Notes under the pieces: model-generated
Told to the model about the DNA's origin: nothing
Seen by the model: the letters and a program-made list of their open reading frames with translations, nothing else
Database searches by the model: none
Part shown: positions 18,023 through 27,287 of the stretch, piece by piece
Layout: the number at the start of each line of letters is the position of its first letter
Position numbering within the stretch: the stretch's first letter is position 1
Source: Vreelandella zhaodongensis
GTDB lineage: Bacteria > Pseudomonadota > Gammaproteobacteria > Pseudomonadales > Halomonadaceae
Direction: 5' to 3'
Assembly: GCF_013415115.1 (NCBI RefSeq)
Contig: NZ_JACCDD010000006.1
Coordinates: 1 to 64,000 of the forward strand
Length of the DNA: 64,000 bases
Made by a program: the position numbers and the translations under genes

Positions 18023-19687
18023 TTAACGCTTCTTCCTAGCTGGCTTTTTGTCAGCACTGACGGGTGCGCTTTCCTTTGCGCTACCGCCACTAGGAAAGTG
18101 GGCGCGTACCAGTTCCAACAAGCCTTGAGTAGAGGCGTCGAAGTCCGCGGCGTTGGTGTCAATACGCTCACTGATTTCACCGGCAATGCGTTTGCCAAGC
18201 TGCACACCCCATTGATCAAACGAGTTGATGTTCCAGATAACGCCTTGCACAAACACCTTGTGCTCGTAGAGGGCAATCAGCGCGCCTAGGTTTTTCGGCG
18301 TTAGCTCATCTAGCAGTAGTGTGCTGGAAGGGCGGTTGCCGGGGCAGCTGTAGGGGTCATGCTGGCTAAGCTCTTTGCTGTCCCCTTGGCTGCCTTCCAT
18401 AAAGGCGTTGGCCTGGGCGAGCATATTGGTGAGTAAGGCGAAGTGGTGGTCTTCCACGCCGGGCTCGGGTTTCAGCGAGGCAATAAAATCAATCGGCACG
18501 TAGCGGGTGCCTTGGTGCAGTAGCTGGAAGAAGGCGTGTTGACCGTTGGAGCCAGTTTGGCCCCAGACAATTGGGCCGGTTTTGTAGTTGACCGGATGGC
18601 CAAAAATATCGACTGATTTGCCGTTAGACTCCATATCCAGCTGTTGCAGGAAAGAGGGCAACTGGTTAAGCGCTTGATCGTAGGGCACGATGGCCTGGGT
18701 TTCGGCGCCAATAAAGTTGATGTACCAGATACCAATCAGCGCCATCAGTACTGGCATATTCTGCGCGAAGGGCGCTTCTATAAAGTGGCGGTCCATCTCA
18801 TGGGCGCCTTCTAGCAGCTCGATAAAACCTTCAAAGCCAATCGAAAGCGCAATCGGTAGGCCGATAGATGACCACATGGAGTAGCGGCCACCTACCCAGG
18901 CCCAGAATTCGAACACGTTCTCTTCACGAATACCGAATTCCATCGCTGCTTTGCGGTTGGTGGAAGCGGCAATAAAGTGCGCACCCACATCGGCATCTTC
19001 ACCGGCGTTTTCCACAAACCAACGCCGTGCGGTTTTAGCATTCAGCAGGGTTTCCTGGGTAGAGAAGGTCTTGGTGGAGACGATAAACAGCGTGGTGGCG
19101 GGATCGAGCCGAGAGAGCACTTTCTGAATATGGGTGCCATCGACGTTGGAAACGAAGTGAAAGTGCAGCTCTGGGTGGCGGTATTTGAGTAGCGCGCGTA
19201 CGGCCATATTAGGGCCAAGATCTGAGCCGCCAATGCCAATATTGACCACGTCTTTGATGCGCTGGCCGTTATAGCCTTTCCATTCACCGTTTCTTACCGC
19301 TTCTGAGAACTGTTTGATCTGTTCCCGGGTGCGATTGATTTCCGGCATCACATCGTTGCCGTCTACATGCACCGCTTCAGCGCTTAAATTGCGTAGCGCG
19401 GTATGCAGTACCGGGCGGTTTTCAGTAACATTGATAATATCGCCAGAGAACATCTGTGCGCGGCGCTGCACCAGGGCAGAGTGGTCGGCCAATTCCAACA
19501 GTTTGGCGAGTACTTCATCAGAGACGTGATGCTTGGAGTAATCCAAGAACAGGCCGCCCACCCGTAGGCTCATTTTTTCAAAGCGCTGCGGATCATTGGT
19601 GAAGTAATCACGAATGCGGTCGTTGGCGGTTTTGTCACGCAGGCGTTCAAGTGCCTGCCAAGTAACGCTGCGGGTGAGTTGAAACAT
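18023..19687 (-). CDS. pgi: Glucose-6-phosphate isomerase
   Basis: This 554-residue cytoplasmic enzyme interconverts glucose 6-phosphate and fructose 6-phosphate. The full family length is present, with NIGIGGSDLGP in the sugar-phosphate-binding part, the signature GGRYSMWSSIGLPIAL, and HQGTRYVPIDFI further on. A Lys/Arg-rich tail (KKPARKKR) follows. It is transcribed alone, toward the GFA gene. In an organism using the Entner-Doudoroff route, Pgi lets carbon from fructose enter Zwf. A HexR-like site about 90-100 bp upstream (19776-19790) suggests co-regulation with zwf and pyk/gap. Confidence 0.97.
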   Translation of the reverse strand: MFQLTRSVTWQALERLRDKTANDRIRDYFTNDPQRFEKMSLRVGGLFLDYSKHHVSDEVLAKLLELADHSALVQRRAQMFSGDIINVTENRPVLHTALRNLSAEAVHVDGNDVMPEINRTREQIKQFSEAVRNGEWKGYNGQRIKDVVNIGIGGSDLGPNMAVRALLKYRHPELHFHFVSNVDGTHIQKVLSRLDPATTLFIVSTKTFSTQETLLNAKTARRWFVENAGEDADVGAHFIAASTNRKAAMEFGIREENVFEFWAWVGGRYSMWSSIGLPIALSIGFEGFIELLEGAHEMDRHFIEAPFAQNMPVLMALIGIWYINFIGAETQAIVPYDQALNQLPSFLQQLDMESNGKSVDIFGHPVNYKTGPIVWGQTGSNGQHAFFQLLHQGTRYVPIDFIASLKPEPGVEDHHFALLTNMLAQANAFMEGSQGDSKELSQHDPYSCPGNRPSSTLLLDELTPKNLGALIALYEHKVFVQGVIWNINSFDQWGVQLGKRIAGEISERIDTNAADFDASTQGLLELVRAHFPSGGSAKESAPVSADKKPARKKR

Positions 19688-19775
19688 AGAAGGCGATCCT
19701 GTTGTTTTAGGTCATTATTAAGTGACGAGCGTTGGGTTGCCCACTCGTGCCTTGTTCTATTTGCGAATCTAATTA

Positions 19776-19790
19776 TGTAAAAATACTACC
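19776..19790 (-). promoter_or_regulatory. Candidate HexR operator upstream of pgi
   Basis: Read on the minus strand the site is GGTAGTATTTTTACA. It matches 11 of 15 positions of the zwf site TGTAGTAAAATTACA. Three of the four mismatches fall in the A/T core and the arms GTAGTA and TTACA are kept. It lies 89-103 bp from the pgi start codon. Confidence 0.5.
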
Positions 19791-19892
19791 TAAACCCTTG
19801 GTTTAAGCAACTGGTAAGCGGTTGAAAGCTTAAAAATAAGTAATAAACCGTTGCTGATGGGTGCTGAAGGGCATATGTGTTGCAGAAAAGTT

Positions 19893-19918
19893 GCTGGGTA
19901 GGCAGAAGTCTACCCAGC
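19893..19918 (-). terminator. Rho-independent terminator of the fru operon
   Basis: The 9-bp stem GCTGGGTAG / CTACCCAGC has an 8-base loop. On the minus strand it is followed by AACTTTTC, and it sits 17 bases past the fruA stop. Confidence 0.7.
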
Positions 19919-19934
19919 GCTGACGTTTGAAAGT

Positions 19935-21677
19935 TTAGCTGGTAACGGCAACTTGAGCGGCACCGCGTTTGATAAATGCATAGCCTAAGCCGGTCACCAG
20001 CGAGCCGATGACAATCGCGCCAAGGTAAAGCAGTACAGGGGTGATCGCATTGGGGATCAGCAGAACAAAGATGCCGCCGTGAGGTGCCATTAGTTTCGCG
20101 CCCACCAGCATGGAAAGCGCACCGGTGATTGCCCCACCCGCCATGCATGCGGGGATAACCCGTAGCGGGTCTTTCGCTGCGAAGGGAATGGCCCCTTCAC
20201 TGATAAAGCACATGCCCAGTACAAATGATGCCTTGCCTGCTTCGCGCTCTGGTGCAGAGAACTTATTGCGTGCAACGAAACTGGCAATACCCATGCCAAT
20301 CGCTGGCACCATACCTGCCGCCATAATGGCTGCCATTGGGCCGTAGGTTTCCGAAGCTAACAGGCCCACGCCAAAGGTATAAGCTGCTTTATTGACGGGC
20401 CCGCCCAAATCGAAGCACATCATTGCGCCCAATAGAATGCCCAGCAGCACCGCGTTGGTAGAGCCCATAGAGGCCAGGAAGCTGGTCAGCGCATTGAGCA
20501 ATGCAGCGACGGGTTCGCCAATCACATAGATCATGGTTAGGCCGGTCACTAGGCTGGCCACCAGTGGGATGATCAGAATAGGCTTGAGCGACTCAACGCT
20601 AGAAGGCAGCTTCACATAACGAGTGACTGCCAGAGCCACATAACCGGCTAAGAAGCCTGCCAGGATGCCGCCGATAAACCCCGCTTCGATATTGGCTGCC
20701 AACATACCGCCAATCATTCCTGGGGCGATGCCGGGGCGGTCAGCAATGGAGTAGGCAATGTAGCCTGCCAGTACCGGAATCATTAGTGCGAAGGCGGTGC
20801 CGCCACCAATTTGCATGAGCGCAGCGGCCAAAGTGCCTTCTGCTTGGAACGCTTCAATGCCAAATACAAACGAAAGCGCAATCAGCAAACCGCCGGCCAC
20901 CACCATGGGCAGCATAAACGACACACCAGTGAGCAGGTGCTTATAAACGCCTTTCTCTTTAACGCTCTTATTGGCACTGCCCGTATTGCTACTATCGTTT
21001 TCTACGCTAGCATCAGCCAGGGCAGCTTCCAGCGTGGGGCGTGGCTTTTTCAGTGCGTTGCCGGTCGATGTGCGGTAGATACGCTTGCCTGCAAACCGCG
21101 ACGGATCAACATCGATATCGCAGGCCAGTACGACCACGTCGGCATCGGTGATCTCTTCTTCGGTTAAGCGATCCTGAGCGCCCACTGAGCCTTGAGTTTC
21201 CACGCGAATGGCGTGCCCCATGGCTTTACCTGCTTCGGCTAACGCTTCGGCGGCCATAAAGGTATGGGCAACGCCAGTGGGGCAGGCGGTGATAGCCACA
21301 ATCTTCTTGCCACTGGCGGTGCTAGCAACAGCCGGAGCAGCGGCTGCTGCGGAGGTTGCAGGAGCAGTGTAAATCGGCGCTTCTCGCTTGGCTTGATGTA
21401 AAAAGGCGCTGGGGTCTGGCAGGGCGTTGGCAATTGGTGCTTGGAAAAGCCGCTTGCCTTCAAAACGTTCTGGGGCGGGGACGTGATCGGCAGCCACCAC
21501 AATTAAATCGGCATTAGTAATTTGCTCGGCGGTGGCAGCCTGCAGCGGCGCAATCTCACCGTGCATTTCCACATGAGTGCTCCAGCCCATCCGCGTGGCC
21601 GCTTGTTCAAGGCGCTTGGCGGCCAGAAAAGTGGTCGCCATGCCGCTGGGGCAGGCGGTAATTAGAATCAGGTTCAT
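19935..21677 (-). CDS. fruA: Fructose PTS permease, EIIB'-EIIB-EIIC
   Basis: This 580-residue inner-membrane protein imports fructose and phosphorylates it to fructose 1-phosphate. Two IIB domains come first. The N-terminal one has ITACPSGMATTF near residue 6 and the second has ITACPTGVAHTFMAAEAL near residue 130; each keeps the phospho-cysteine loop. The IIC membrane domain starts near residue 245 (HLLTGVSFMLPMVVAGGL) and includes GGPVNKAAYTFGVGLL and FISEGAIPFAAKDP, both typical of FruA. An Ala/Pro-rich linker joins the two IIB domains. The gene overlaps fruK by 4 bp (ATGA) and is last in fruBKA. E. coli FruA, from memory, has a degenerate first IIB; here the first cysteine is kept. Confidence 0.96.
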   Translation of the reverse strand: MNLILITACPSGMATTFLAAKRLEQAATRMGWSTHVEMHGEIAPLQAATAEQITNADLIVVAADHVPAPERFEGKRLFQAPIANALPDPSAFLHQAKREAPIYTAPATSAAAAAPAVASTASGKKIVAITACPTGVAHTFMAAEALAEAGKAMGHAIRVETQGSVGAQDRLTEEEITDADVVVLACDIDVDPSRFAGKRIYRTSTGNALKKPRPTLEAALADASVENDSSNTGSANKSVKEKGVYKHLLTGVSFMLPMVVAGGLLIALSFVFGIEAFQAEGTLAAALMQIGGGTAFALMIPVLAGYIAYSIADRPGIAPGMIGGMLAANIEAGFIGGILAGFLAGYVALAVTRYVKLPSSVESLKPILIIPLVASLVTGLTMIYVIGEPVAALLNALTSFLASMGSTNAVLLGILLGAMMCFDLGGPVNKAAYTFGVGLLASETYGPMAAIMAAGMVPAIGMGIASFVARNKFSAPEREAGKASFVLGMCFISEGAIPFAAKDPLRVIPACMAGGAITGALSMLVGAKLMAPHGGIFVLLIPNAITPVLLYLGAIVIGSLVTGLGYAFIKRGAAQVAVTS

Positions 21678-22645
21678 CGCGTGGCTCCCTCGGTGATGGT
21701 GTCGTCAAGACGCCGTACCAAAGTCTGTTGTTGGAGTAAGTCAAAGTCGTCTGCGTGGGGGCTGCCCACGCCAACGTGGCGAACCGCTTCGGCAGAGAGT
21801 GCCGTTGCGAAGCGAAGGGTGTCTGGTGGGGTAAAGCCGCTGAGTAGCCCGTGGAGCATGCCAGCCACAAAGGTATCGCCCGCACAAACGGTATTGGTGG
21901 CGTTGACGCTAGGCGGCGCGGACTGCCAAGTGCCCTGTGAACTAACCCATAACACGCCCTCTGAGCCTGCGGAAATCAGTGCGTGCTCAATGCCGCTGGC
22001 GTGCAGTCGCTCGGCAGCGACCTGACGCTGTTGGTTTGAATCTAGCGCGCTGCCAGCCCACTCAGAGAGTTCCGTTTCGTTAGGTTTTACAGCAGCAGGC
22101 TGAGCCGCAATGGCGGTCAGCAGTGCCGGGCCGCTGGTGTCTATCCACAGGGGGACACCATAGCCTTTTAGGGTGGTTAGCAGCTCAGCAAAGAGAGATT
22201 GGTCAATACCCGGTGGAAGGCTGCCAGCAACGACGATCGCTTGGGGCGGTGTGGTGCGTTGAAACAAACTGTCCAAGGTTTGCCGTAGAGCATTCAGGTG
22301 GGTTGTCTTAATCGGCGTGCCAGGACCGTTAATATCAGTGACGCGGCCGCTTTGCTCAGCCAACTTGGCGTTAATGCGCGTGCTGCCGGGTACCCGCACA
22401 AAGGCATCTTCCACGCCGTAGTGGGGAAATGCCAGGCTGAACGGGGCGTCGTTATCCTGACCGAGAAAGCCGCTAACGATCACTTCATGGCCTAAGCTTG
22501 CCAGCACTCGCGCTACGTTAACGCCCTTGCCTGCGGCTTCTAACTGGGCGCTGTTGGGTCGGTTCACATGGCCGAGTGTCAGCGCTTCAAGGTTGAACGC
22601 TAAATCCAGCGCGGGGTTGAGTGTAATGCACACTACCTGGGCCAT
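21674..22645 (-). CDS. fruK: 1-phosphofructokinase
   Basis: This 323-residue PfkB-family cytoplasmic kinase turns fructose 1-phosphate into fructose 1,6-bisphosphate. Substrate and ATP motifs are visible: AAGKGVNVARVLASLG near residue 37 and NTVCAGDTFVAGMLHG near residue 245, where the Asp of AGDT is the catalytic base. It is the middle gene of fruBKA, sharing one base with the fruB stop (TAATG) and four with fruA, so translation is probably coupled. Confidence 0.96.
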   Translation of the reverse strand: MAQVVCITLNPALDLAFNLEALTLGHVNRPNSAQLEAAGKGVNVARVLASLGHEVIVSGFLGQDNDAPFSLAFPHYGVEDAFVRVPGSTRINAKLAEQSGRVTDINGPGTPIKTTHLNALRQTLDSLFQRTTPPQAIVVAGSLPPGIDQSLFAELLTTLKGYGVPLWIDTSGPALLTAIAAQPAAVKPNETELSEWAGSALDSNQQRQVAAERLHASGIEHALISAGSEGVLWVSSQGTWQSAPPSVNATNTVCAGDTFVAGMLHGLLSGFTPPDTLRFATALSAEAVRHVGVGSPHADDFDLLQQQTLVRRLDDTITEGATR

Positions 22646-25512
22646 TAGTGGGCCTCCAGGGCGTCACGCACCTCATCGCTGGTGGCTTTGCTAAGCGCTA
22701 GCTGGGCAGTGGTTTTTGCGTCGGCAAGGTCAAATTCACGCAGGCGCGCTTTGACCAGTGGAATTTGCCGCGCGCTGACGGAAAGCTCATCAACGCCTAA
22801 TCCTACCAGCACCGGAACGGCCATGGCGTCCGAGGCGAGTTCGCCGCATACGCCGACCCATTTGCCGTGGGCATGGGCGGCATCAACCGTCATTTGAATC
22901 AGGCGCAATACGGCGGGGTGCAAACCATCCGCTTGGGCAGAAAGCTCTGGGTGGCCGCGGTCGATGGCCAGGGTATACTGAGTTAAATCGTTAGTACCAA
23001 CGGAGAAGAAGTCCACCTCGGCCGCCAGCGTAGGTGCTAGCAGTGCGCTGGAGGGCACTTCAATCATGACGCCCAGTTGCACATCAGTGGCGCGCTGTTT
23101 TGGCGGGATTTCGCTAAGCAGGCGGTCATAGATGACTTTGGCGGCTCGGAATTCAGCGACATCCTTAACCATCGGCAGCATGATCCGCAGCGGACGGTCG
23201 ATAGCTGCCATCAGCAGCGCGCGGATTTGTGTTTCCAATACTTCCGGCTGGGTCAGCGCTAAGCGAATGCCGCGTAGGCCAAGGAAGGGGTTGTCTTCCT
23301 GGGGAACCGGCCAGTAGGGCAGTGGCTTGTCGCCACCTACATCCAGGGTGCGCGCGACCAGAGGGCGGCCATCCAGAGCATCAGTGGCTTCGCGATATTC
23401 GGCAATCTGGGTCGCTAAGTCTGGTGCGCTTGAGTAGGCCATAAACAGGAACTCGGTGCGTAGCAGGCCAACGCCTTCGGCACCCCGTTCAACGGCATCG
23501 GCAGCGTGGGCGGTGTTACCGAGGTTGGCTGCCACTTCAACCCGGTGGCCATCGCGGGTCTGGGCTTGCTCAAAACGCAGCTCCCACGCATCAGCTTCGC
23601 GCTGTTGCTGGTCGAGCAATTGTTGTTCAGCGCGCTGCAGGCGCTCTTCGGAAGGCTGGGAGGTAACTCGCCCCCGTTCACCGTCCAGAATCATCATGCT
23701 GCCGTTATGCAGTACCATCACGGCTTCACCAGCACCCACGACGGCTGGAATACCCAGGGCGCGAGCCAGAATGGCGCTGTGAGCGGTAGCACCGCCGCGT
23801 ACCGTTAGCAGGCCGCGTACGCGTGAGGTGTCCAGGCGAGCAACATCGGAAGGGCCTATGTCATCCATCACCAGAATATACGGGTGGTCAGGCGGCTCGG
23901 GCAGTTGGACATCGCACAATACCCCCAGCACGCGGCGGCCTACGTCGCGCAGGTCTGCGGCGCGCTCGGCCAACAGGCGGTCGGCGAGCATTTCCTGGGC
24001 GTGGGCGGCGGTTTCAATGGCATCCCACCAGCCGGCTTCGGCTGAACGCCCTTCACGAATCGCATCAATGGCTGCGTGGTGCAGCTCGGGGTCGTCGAGC
24101 ATCTCTTCGTGCATTGAGAGAATATCGGCCACTTCGCCGCCAGGGGCGTTGTGCACCAGTGCTTGAAGTTGTGCTGCACCCTCTTTAAGTGCCACTTCCA
24201 GGCGACTAATTTCATGTTCGGGGTCGCTGGCGTATTCAGCATAGTCGAACTGCATCGGGCGAATCACAAACACCGGTGCAATGGCTAAGCCCGGCGAGGC
24301 GGCAACGCCGGTGTGGGGCGCATCGGCGACTAACGGCTCAACGGGCTTGCTCGTGTTAGTAACCGACTTGGCATCAAAGCCGCCTTCGAACGGTGTTACT
24401 TTCTCGCCTAGGCCGTCTTCAACAGCGGCGGCTACGGCGCCTAGCGCAGCACTTGCCTGGTCGCCCTCGGCAGAAAGGATCAGCCACTGGCCACGCCGTG
24501 CTCCTAAGCCAATCACTTTGGTCAGGCTGGCGGCAGAGACCGTAGTGGCGCTGCCTTCTTCAAGGCGCACGTGAATCGGTATTGATTGCGCGCGGGCGAC
24601 CTGTACCAGCTGTTTTGCTGGGCGGGCGTGAAGGCCGTGGGGGTTCAAAACGCGCACGCGTCGAGTCTGAGTGCTGGCGGTTTCACCCGCCAACGTGGCC
24701 AGCAGCTGTGCGCTGCTTTTGCCCACCAAGCTGTCACTTTCGCCGTTTTCCAACACGGCTAAGAGCTGTTCCAGCAGCGGGCGGTGAGCATCGCCGCTGG
24801 CTGCCAAGCAGAACAAGGCATGGACTGAGTGACCGCTATGTTCTAGTTGTGGGTCGGCTGGTGTGGCAACGCCCAGTGCCGGTTGGCTAACGCCCTGGTC
24901 GTGGCTTGTCAGCCACAGGCCTTTGCCAAGCCATTGGGGCTGGGTGCTAGCGACGGCGCTAATAAAGGCGTTATCGACACAGCCGCTTTGACGAAGCCGT
25001 GCCGCAGCGGCCAGGGCCAGCTCCTGCGGGTCGCGAGCAGGGAAGTTAATGCACAGCGTATCGGCATCCAGGCGCGGTTCAAGCGCAGGCTTAGACAGTA
25101 ACCGCGACACCTCGACGGCCGAGCTGGCGCTGGCGAGCTGGCTGGCAACGCCATCGCGGTCTAATACGTGGGTCAACTGACGTAGGATGTCTAAATGTTC
25201 GTCGTTTTGCGCGGCGATTGTCACCAAAACATGCACTGTCTGGTCATCATGCCACTGAACGCCTTTGGGGAACTGCAGCACCCGTACGCCTGTTCGTTTT
25301 ACGTGCTGGCGACTTTCCGGCGTACCGTGCGGAATAGCAATCGCGTTACCAAGGTACGTTGACGACTGCGCTTCACGAGCATGGAGGCCATCACGGTACT
25401 CGGCCTCAACCAAGCCTGCATCCGTTAGCGCCTTAGCGGCGATGTCGAGTGCAGCTTGCCAGTCGTCCGCATGGCGGTCGAGCAAGATGTCGTCTGGACC
25501 GAGTGTTAACAT
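22645..25512 (-). CDS. fruB: Fructose PTS multiphosphoryl transfer protein (EIIA-HPr-EI fusion)
   Basis: This 955-residue cytoplasmic protein carries phosphate from PEP to FruA. An EIIA(Fru) domain comes first with the phospho-His in AIPHGT near residue 62. A second, apparently degenerate EIIA-like stretch follows (about 150-270). HPr comes next with NPHGLHARPAKQ (phospho-His near 295), then enzyme I from about 395 (GVAASPGLAIAP) with its active site in RGGATAHSAILARALGIP. The fusion makes the pathway independent of separate EI and HPr, as in Pseudomonas. It is first in the operon, behind Cra-type operators and opposite fruR. Confidence 0.95.
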   Translation of the reverse strand: MLTLGPDDILLDRHADDWQAALDIAAKALTDAGLVEAEYRDGLHAREAQSSTYLGNAIAIPHGTPESRQHVKRTGVRVLQFPKGVQWHDDQTVHVLVTIAAQNDEHLDILRQLTHVLDRDGVASQLASASSAVEVSRLLSKPALEPRLDADTLCINFPARDPQELALAAAARLRQSGCVDNAFISAVASTQPQWLGKGLWLTSHDQGVSQPALGVATPADPQLEHSGHSVHALFCLAASGDAHRPLLEQLLAVLENGESDSLVGKSSAQLLATLAGETASTQTRRVRVLNPHGLHARPAKQLVQVARAQSIPIHVRLEEGSATTVSAASLTKVIGLGARRGQWLILSAEGDQASAALGAVAAAVEDGLGEKVTPFEGGFDAKSVTNTSKPVEPLVADAPHTGVAASPGLAIAPVFVIRPMQFDYAEYASDPEHEISRLEVALKEGAAQLQALVHNAPGGEVADILSMHEEMLDDPELHHAAIDAIREGRSAEAGWWDAIETAAHAQEMLADRLLAERAADLRDVGRRVLGVLCDVQLPEPPDHPYILVMDDIGPSDVARLDTSRVRGLLTVRGGATAHSAILARALGIPAVVGAGEAVMVLHNGSMMILDGERGRVTSQPSEERLQRAEQQLLDQQQREADAWELRFEQAQTRDGHRVEVAANLGNTAHAADAVERGAEGVGLLRTEFLFMAYSSAPDLATQIAEYREATDALDGRPLVARTLDVGGDKPLPYWPVPQEDNPFLGLRGIRLALTQPEVLETQIRALLMAAIDRPLRIMLPMVKDVAEFRAAKVIYDRLLSEIPPKQRATDVQLGVMIEVPSSALLAPTLAAEVDFFSVGTNDLTQYTLAIDRGHPELSAQADGLHPAVLRLIQMTVDAAHAHGKWVGVCGELASDAMAVPVLVGLGVDELSVSARQIPLVKARLREFDLADAKTTAQLALSKATSDEVRDALEAH

Positions 25513-25610
25513 AAGGTTCTCCTGTATACGCTGTCAGGCAACGGTGATGTCTGCAATGAGCGGCGTGATCGTGCTTAAACGTTGGTCGTAGAGCGCTAAG
25601 CTTAGCTGGA

Positions 25611-25653
25611 TGAATCGAGTCATCTATGATTAGTTGTATGCTGAATCGATTCA
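25611..25653. promoter_or_regulatory. Two Cra/FruR-type operators between fruB and fruR
   Basis: TGAATCGATTCA at 25642-25653 is a perfect 12-bp palindrome, and TGAATCGAGTCA at 25611-25622 is a one-mismatch copy. They lie 31 bp apart, on the same helix face. Both fit the known Cra/FruR recognition pattern (TGAAnCGnTTCA). They sit about 90-140 bp from both start codons and can govern fruBKA and fruR together. Confidence 0.82.
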
Positions 25654-25744
25654 CTTAAAGACACAAGGGTTGTCTTTCTAGACTTTAGTCGGGGTGGGGT
25701 GAAACGGCTGATAAACTACACCGGCAACCAGAGGAGAGAATTGC

Positions 25745-26722
25745 ATGACACTTGCCGACATTGCCCGGCTTGCGGGCGTATCGCGCACCACGGCGAGCTA
25801 TGTAATTAATGGTCAGGCCGAGCAGCGGCGCATTAGCAATGCCACCATTGAGAAAGTCATGGCGGTGGTGCGTCAGCATCGCTATCACATTGATCCGCAG
25901 GCAGCGGCGCTGCGTCGTGGGGCAAGTCGGCTGATTGGTTTGATCGTGCCCGACCTTGAGAATATTAGCTATGCACGGCTCGCTAAACGCTTAGAGCGTG
26001 GCGCGCGGGAGCGTGGCTATCAGCTGTTGGTGGTTAGCTCGGATGACTGCGCCGATAGCGAACGCACCTTGGCCTTAGCGCTGCGCGCGCAGCGCTGTGA
26101 AGTGCTTATTACCGCCAGCTGCCTAGCTGAAGATGACACCTTCTATTCTGAATTGGTGGATGAGGGCTGGTGTGTTGTGGGAATGGATCGCGGACTTGTT
26201 CCGAAGCGCTTTGCCAGCGTCGTCAGCAACGATCAGGACGCTGCTTATGCGCTAACGCGTTCGGTCATCTCTGATAGCACGCGGCGGGTGGCGTGGTTGG
26301 AGGCGATGCCAAGTTTGTCGATCAGTCGCGAGCGGCGGATGGGCTTTCAAGCGGCACTACAAAACAGCCCTATCGAGCCAATTTTGCTTAGCGGTACGCA
26401 CTATGAGCGTAGCGAAGGTGCTCGCCTTGCCGCGCAGTTGTTGGATGATGCGAGTGGGGCTGATGCGCTGGTGACCGCGTCTTATGTGCTGATGGAAGGG
26501 GTGTTTGATGTGTTTTTAGAGCGTGGCGGGCTACCAGAAGAGATGCGGCTAGCCACCTTTGGTGACCACCGCTTGCTGGATTTTTTACCGCAACCGGTGA
26601 ATTCAGCCCCGCAGGATTATGATCGCATTGCTGAACTCACCCTAAGCTGTGCCCTGAATGCTATGAACGGTGATTATCAGTGTGGGCAGCAGGTCGTGGC
26701 GCGTCACCTGCGTACCCGATAA
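25745..26722 (+). CDS. fruR: LacI-family fructose repressor (FruR/Cra-type)
   Basis: This 325-residue regulator has an N-terminal helix-turn-helix (TLADIARLAGVSRTTASYVINGQ, residues 2-24) and a LacI-type hinge. The effector domain starts at LIGLIVPDLENISYARLAKRLE, which is typical of Cra/FruR. The ATG follows a GAGGAGAG ribosome site. The gene is divergent from fruBKA across a 232-bp region with two matching operators. Fructose 1-phosphate is the usual inducer. It could act locally (Pseudomonas FruR) or globally (enteric Cra); the local role is better supported here. Confidence 0.92.
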   Translation: MTLADIARLAGVSRTTASYVINGQAEQRRISNATIEKVMAVVRQHRYHIDPQAAALRRGASRLIGLIVPDLENISYARLAKRLERGARERGYQLLVVSSDDCADSERTLALALRAQRCEVLITASCLAEDDTFYSELVDEGWCVVGMDRGLVPKRFASVVSNDQDAAYALTRSVISDSTRRVAWLEAMPSLSISRERRMGFQAALQNSPIEPILLSGTHYERSEGARLAAQLLDDASGADALVTASYVLMEGVFDVFLERGGLPEEMRLATFGDHRLLDFLPQPVNSAPQDYDRIAELTLSCALNAMNGDYQCGQQVVARHLRTR

Positions 26723-26746
26723 AACCACATAGTCGGGCGGTCTTAT

Positions 26747-27223
26747 CTATACCGTGCGGGCCTGAGCCCAGGCTTCTGCATCTGGAATAGACATATCGTA
26801 GCGTTCACTGAGGTAGGGCGACGACAGTAAGAAGTCGGCGCTCGCCGCATTGCATGCCACCGGTACGTTCCATAACGCGGCTAATCGCAGTAGCGCTTTA
26901 ACGTCAGGATCGTGGGGCTGAGGGGCAAACGGATCCCAGAAGAAAATCAGCACGTCCAACTGCTGCTCGGCAATACGCGCGCCAATTTGCTGATCACCGC
27001 CCAGTGGTCCGCTCATTAACCCCTCGACCTCCAGGCCTAGCGCATTTTTGAGCCGCCCAGAGGTAGTGCCCGTACCAATCAGGGTGTGCTGGCTGAGCGT
27101 TTCCTGCCAGCGCGTTGCCCACTCCAGCATTTCGGTTTTTTTGCCGTCGTGGGCAATCAACGCAATGCGTTTACGCGGTTGCAGCGTGCGAACGGCTTGG
27201 CGGGGTGGGCGTGCGTCAGTCAT
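26747..27223 (-). CDS. mgsA: Methylglyoxal synthase
   Basis: This 158-residue cytoplasmic enzyme converts dihydroxyacetone phosphate to methylglyoxal and phosphate, a glycolytic bypass under phosphate limitation or sugar-phosphate stress. Motifs seen: RIALIAHDGKK, GTGTTSGRL for phosphate binding, GPLGGDQQIGARI with the catalytic Asp, and FFWDPFAPQPHDPDVKALLR. I took ATG 27223 because CTGGAG lies just upstream and the length then fits the family; a longer in-frame start at 27301 overlaps pyk. It follows pyk by 64 bp and may be co-transcribed. Confidence 0.95.
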   Translation of the reverse strand: MTDARPPRQAVRTLQPRKRIALIAHDGKKTEMLEWATRWQETLSQHTLIGTGTTSGRLKNALGLEVEGLMSGPLGGDQQIGARIAEQQLDVLIFFWDPFAPQPHDPDVKALLRLAALWNVPVACNAASADFLLSSPYLSERYDMSIPDAEAWAQARTV

Positions 27224-27287
27224 GGTATGGCTCTCCAGGTCACTATTACATTTCAAGTAATAGTCATATTCCAAATCGCTGTCAGGT

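Noticed and set aside
25574..25585. Third Cra-type site CTTAAACGTTGG before fruB
   Set aside because: Only the core AAACGTT fits and both ends break the palindrome. Kept as a remark, not a feature.
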